23,082 bases of DNA from a virus, in the IMG/VR virus record IMGVR_UViG_3300008954_000288, positions 1-23,082 of that record. One strand, given 5' to 3'. Position numbers and translations under genes: made by a program. Positions 22,074 to 23,082 of this stretch are shown here, one piece after another; within the stretch, counting starts at the first letter, position 1; each line of letters begins with the position of its first letter. Under the pieces are notes generated by a model. That model saw only the letters and a list, made by a program, of their open reading frames with translations. It made no database searches and had not been told where the DNA came from.

Positions 22074-22126
22074 ACTACCTATATTGAGATTAAGAGTATT
22101 AGCAGGTAGTTAAAACTAATATTCTT
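22074..22126 (-). promoter_or_regulatory. possible H-type pseudoknot in early-gene leader
   Basis: In the minus-strand RNA, AAGAATATTAG (22126-22116) pairs with CTAATACTCTT (22102-22092) in 10 of 11 positions. The 13-base loop contains ACTACCT (22110-22104), which is perfectly complementary to AGGTAGT (22080-22074) downstream. The second stem ends a few bases before the ribosome site of the 154-aa gene. The fold is predicted by hand only. Confidence 0.4.
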
Positions 22127-22202
22127 TATTAAATACTTTCTGGGTACTATCCTTTAGTTAAAAAGGAAATGAGCAGTTTTGAATCATGCTTAGGATATTG
22201 GG

Positions 22203-22460
22203 TTATGCTTTCTTTGTAGTCTTAGAATTGATTTCAGTGATGTTACCGTTGTCATCAATACATACGTTATGCTCGATTAAGAAGTCTGCTAATTCTTGCT
22301 TAGCCTCTACTCTATTCATAACTAATGATTGCTCAAGGCTCTCATTAATGATTGACATTGTATTTCTGGTTGATGCTCTTAGACCCTGTTCACCTGTGAG
22401 TTCATCTACTAAACCTAAAACGTTAACAATTGAATTACTTAAATGTTTCCATATTTTCAT
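22203..22460 (-). CDS. 85-aa early protein, unknown
   Basis: ATG 22460 follows AGGAGCAACAT. The product is helical (LEQSLVMNRVEAKQELADFL) with a short strand-like part (VCIDDNGNITEI) and a basic tail (SKTTKKA). No motif is recognised. It is the first gene after hairpin promoter E2, so it should be made immediately after infection. Host-takeover proteins are often of this kind. Confidence 0.75.
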   Translation of the reverse strand: MKIWKHLSNSIVNVLGLVDELTGEQGLRASTRNTMSIINESLEQSLVMNRVEAKQELADFLIEHNVCIDDNGNITEINSKTTKKA

Positions 22461-22486
22461 ATGTTGCTCCTATTAATGTATATAAA

Positions 22487-22509
22487 GTTATATATAAAGT
22501 ATATATAAC
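22487..22509. repeat. 10-bp AT-rich stem-loop at the start of the E2 transcript
   Basis: GTTATATATA (22487-22496) and TATATATAAC (22500-22509) are perfect complements around a 3-base loop. The element begins just after the predicted start of the E2 transcript (GGC at 22512-22510), so the mRNA would carry a hairpin at its very 5' end. That could protect the RNA from 5'-end-dependent decay; a second extruded DNA hairpin is the alternative. Confidence 0.65.
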
Positions 22510-22516
22510 GCCTGAC

Positions 22517-22529
22517 GTGACGAAGTCAC
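22517..22529 (-). promoter_or_regulatory. hairpin promoter E2 (GAA loop)
   Basis: GTGAC-GAA-GTCAC on the plus (template) strand gives a 5-bp stem with a 3-nt loop and a purine centre, as in N4 virion RNA polymerase promoters. GG follows at positions 11-12 from the loop centre in the transcription sense, exactly as in E1. It lies between the terminator of the first early gene and the second early gene. The flank at 22531-22583 is TG-rich with almost no gene-like content. Confidence 0.75.
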
Positions 22530-22583
22530 CCTATCCTATGTGTAGTCTGTGTGTCTATCTTTTGTGTGATGTGTGGTGTGTGT

Positions 22584-22623
22584 AAAAAAAAGGTATGTCC
22601 CAACACCCGAAGGTGCTGAGACA
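22584..22623 (-). terminator. strong terminator after the first early gene
   Basis: In the RNA sense, positions 22623-22596 fold into a 12-bp stem (two G-U pairs) closed by a UUCG tetraloop (CACC-UUCG-GGTG core). UACC and a run of eight U residues follow. It begins nine bases after the stop codon of the 76-aa gene and ends that early unit before promoter E2. Confidence 0.92.
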
Positions 22624-22632
22624 TTGCATTCG

Positions 22633-22863
22633 TTAGAATGCAGGCTCTTCGTCAGAAGAGTCAACTTTACCTGTAAGTAAAGCATTAACACCATTAGGTG
22701 CTTGCTTGTCTTTCCAGGCAGTTAAGGTAATATCATAATCACCACCAGTTAAGATGGTAATTAAGTTATCAACATTTACATCAGCACCAGACACACTGAT
22801 GTTCACTCCCTTAAGTTCTGTACCTGAAGCAAGGATGTTGTAGTTTTTGTATGATTTAGCCAT
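22633..22863 (-). CDS. 76-aa early protein with SSB-like acidic tail
   Basis: ATG 22863 follows AGGAGTC. The small protein looks like a beta-rich fold (NYNILASGTELKGVNISVSG, then DYDITLTAW) and ends with DSSDEEPAF. An acidic tail closed by Phe is the protein-interaction tail of bacterial SSBs (DDDIPF) and T7 gp2.5. It is the first gene behind promoter E1 and thus probably the first gene expressed. No family is recognised, and a DNA-binding role is inferred only from the tail. The last codons also fold into two small hairpins (22625-22642 and 22645-22660) next to the terminator. Confidence 0.75.
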   Translation of the reverse strand: MAKSYKNYNILASGTELKGVNISVSGADVNVDNLITILTGGDYDITLTAWKDKQAPNGVNALLTGKVDSSDEEPAF

Positions 22864-22908
22864 GATAGACTCCTATTTAGTTAAAAGATGACACAAAATT
22901 ATGCCAGG

Positions 22909-22923
22909 CGTGACGAAGTCACG
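22909..22923 (-). promoter_or_regulatory. hairpin promoter E1 (GAA loop)
   Basis: CGTGAC-GAA-GTCACG on the plus strand gives a 6-bp stem with a 3-nt loop. The 14-base core is identical to that of E2. In the transcription sense GGC lies at positions 11-13 from the loop centre, as in E2. It is about 45 bases before ATG 22863. The form fits an N4 virion RNA polymerase promoter on the template strand. Confidence 0.75.
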
Positions 22924-23082
22924 GGCAATGTGTAAGGAAAAAGATAGTTATGGTCAAGGCATAGGGGGGGGTACCTTTAAGAATCTGCCCCAATACAGTA
23001 AGTTACTACTCCCGTAAGTAGATTATGAAAATCTGTACTGCTCCATTAGTGTTTTCTAATATACTCCTCCTTCTGATAAGGA
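22924..23082. other. right-edge non-coding segment with G8 tract
   Basis: No gene is visible to the right of E1. The segment has a run of eight G residues (22964-22971). Just before it, GGCATAGGGG (22958-22967) is identical to one arm of the terminator at 19719-19728. An AAGGAGG-like ribosome site at the far right has no start codon at a proper distance. Short stem-loops occur near 23000-23035 and at the very edge (TCCTT/AAGGA, 23068-23082). It may lie near a genome end, but this cannot be shown. Confidence 0.4.

Noticed and set aside
22186-22476. Plus-strand open frame of 96 codons
   Set aside because: It is a shadow of the 85-aa early gene on the other strand, which has a good ribosome site and a promoter.
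1-23082. tRNA genes, CRISPR arrays, insertion sequences, integrase or attachment sites
   Set aside because: I found no cloverleaf with a T-loop and matching stems, no regularly spaced direct repeats, no transposase and no recombinase motifs.

Overview
The window looks like about 23 kb of the early and middle (takeover and replication) region of an AT-rich (roughly one third G+C by eye) lytic tailed phage of the N4 type (Schitoviridae-like). The reasons are: a T7-type single-subunit RNA polymerase; a MoxR-type AAA+ ATPase next to a VWA/metallopeptidase-like protein (the N4 gp24/gp25 pair); a family A DNA polymerase; a two-domain ATPase/primase; a RecA-like AAA protein; and an N4 gp45-like single-stranded DNA-binding protein, all in nearly N4 order. 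I recognised these families from motifs only; no database search was possible. Strong Shine-Dalgarno sites suggest a Gram-negative-type bacterial host, which I cannot name. No structural, packaging, lysis or integrase gene was recognised.

Almost everything is on the minus strand, so transcription runs from right to left. Right end (23.1-19.7 kb): early units, with two near-identical hairpin promoters, three small unknown early proteins, the RNA polymerase, and three factor-independent terminators. 19.7-14.6 kb: a tightly packed run of small genes behind a UvrD/Rep-type helicase, including a MazG-like pyrophosphohydrolase and several zinc-ribbon or membrane miniproteins; many stops and starts overlap as ATGA. 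14.6-4.5 kb: MoxR ATPase, VWA protein, DNA polymerase, a Cas4/RecB-like PD-(D/E)XK nuclease, primase and RecA-like ATPase. 4.4-2.3 kb: two predicted DNA-binding regulators, a structured non-coding stretch of about 0.5 kb with a possible leader peptide, and two unknown genes. 2.35-1.59 kb: an isolated two-gene island on the plus strand. 1.4 kb to the left end: SSB, RuvC-like resolvase and a Lys/Ala-rich protein cut off by the window edge.

The most striking signal is a set of five small DNA hairpins, each in front of a minus-strand gene or operon. All have a 3-nt loop and the invariant apex ACGRAGT on the plus (template) strand, while the outer stem bases differ and covary. This is the architecture of the template-strand hairpin promoters used by the N4 virion RNA polymerase. 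Two early copies have loop GAA and are followed by GGC at an identical distance. Three others, with loop GGA, precede the SSB gene, a middle operon and the small gene before the helicase. The hairpin class therefore seems to extend beyond early genes, which would differ from N4. The RNA polymerase is one intact 591-residue chain, whereas N4 splits it into two subunits.
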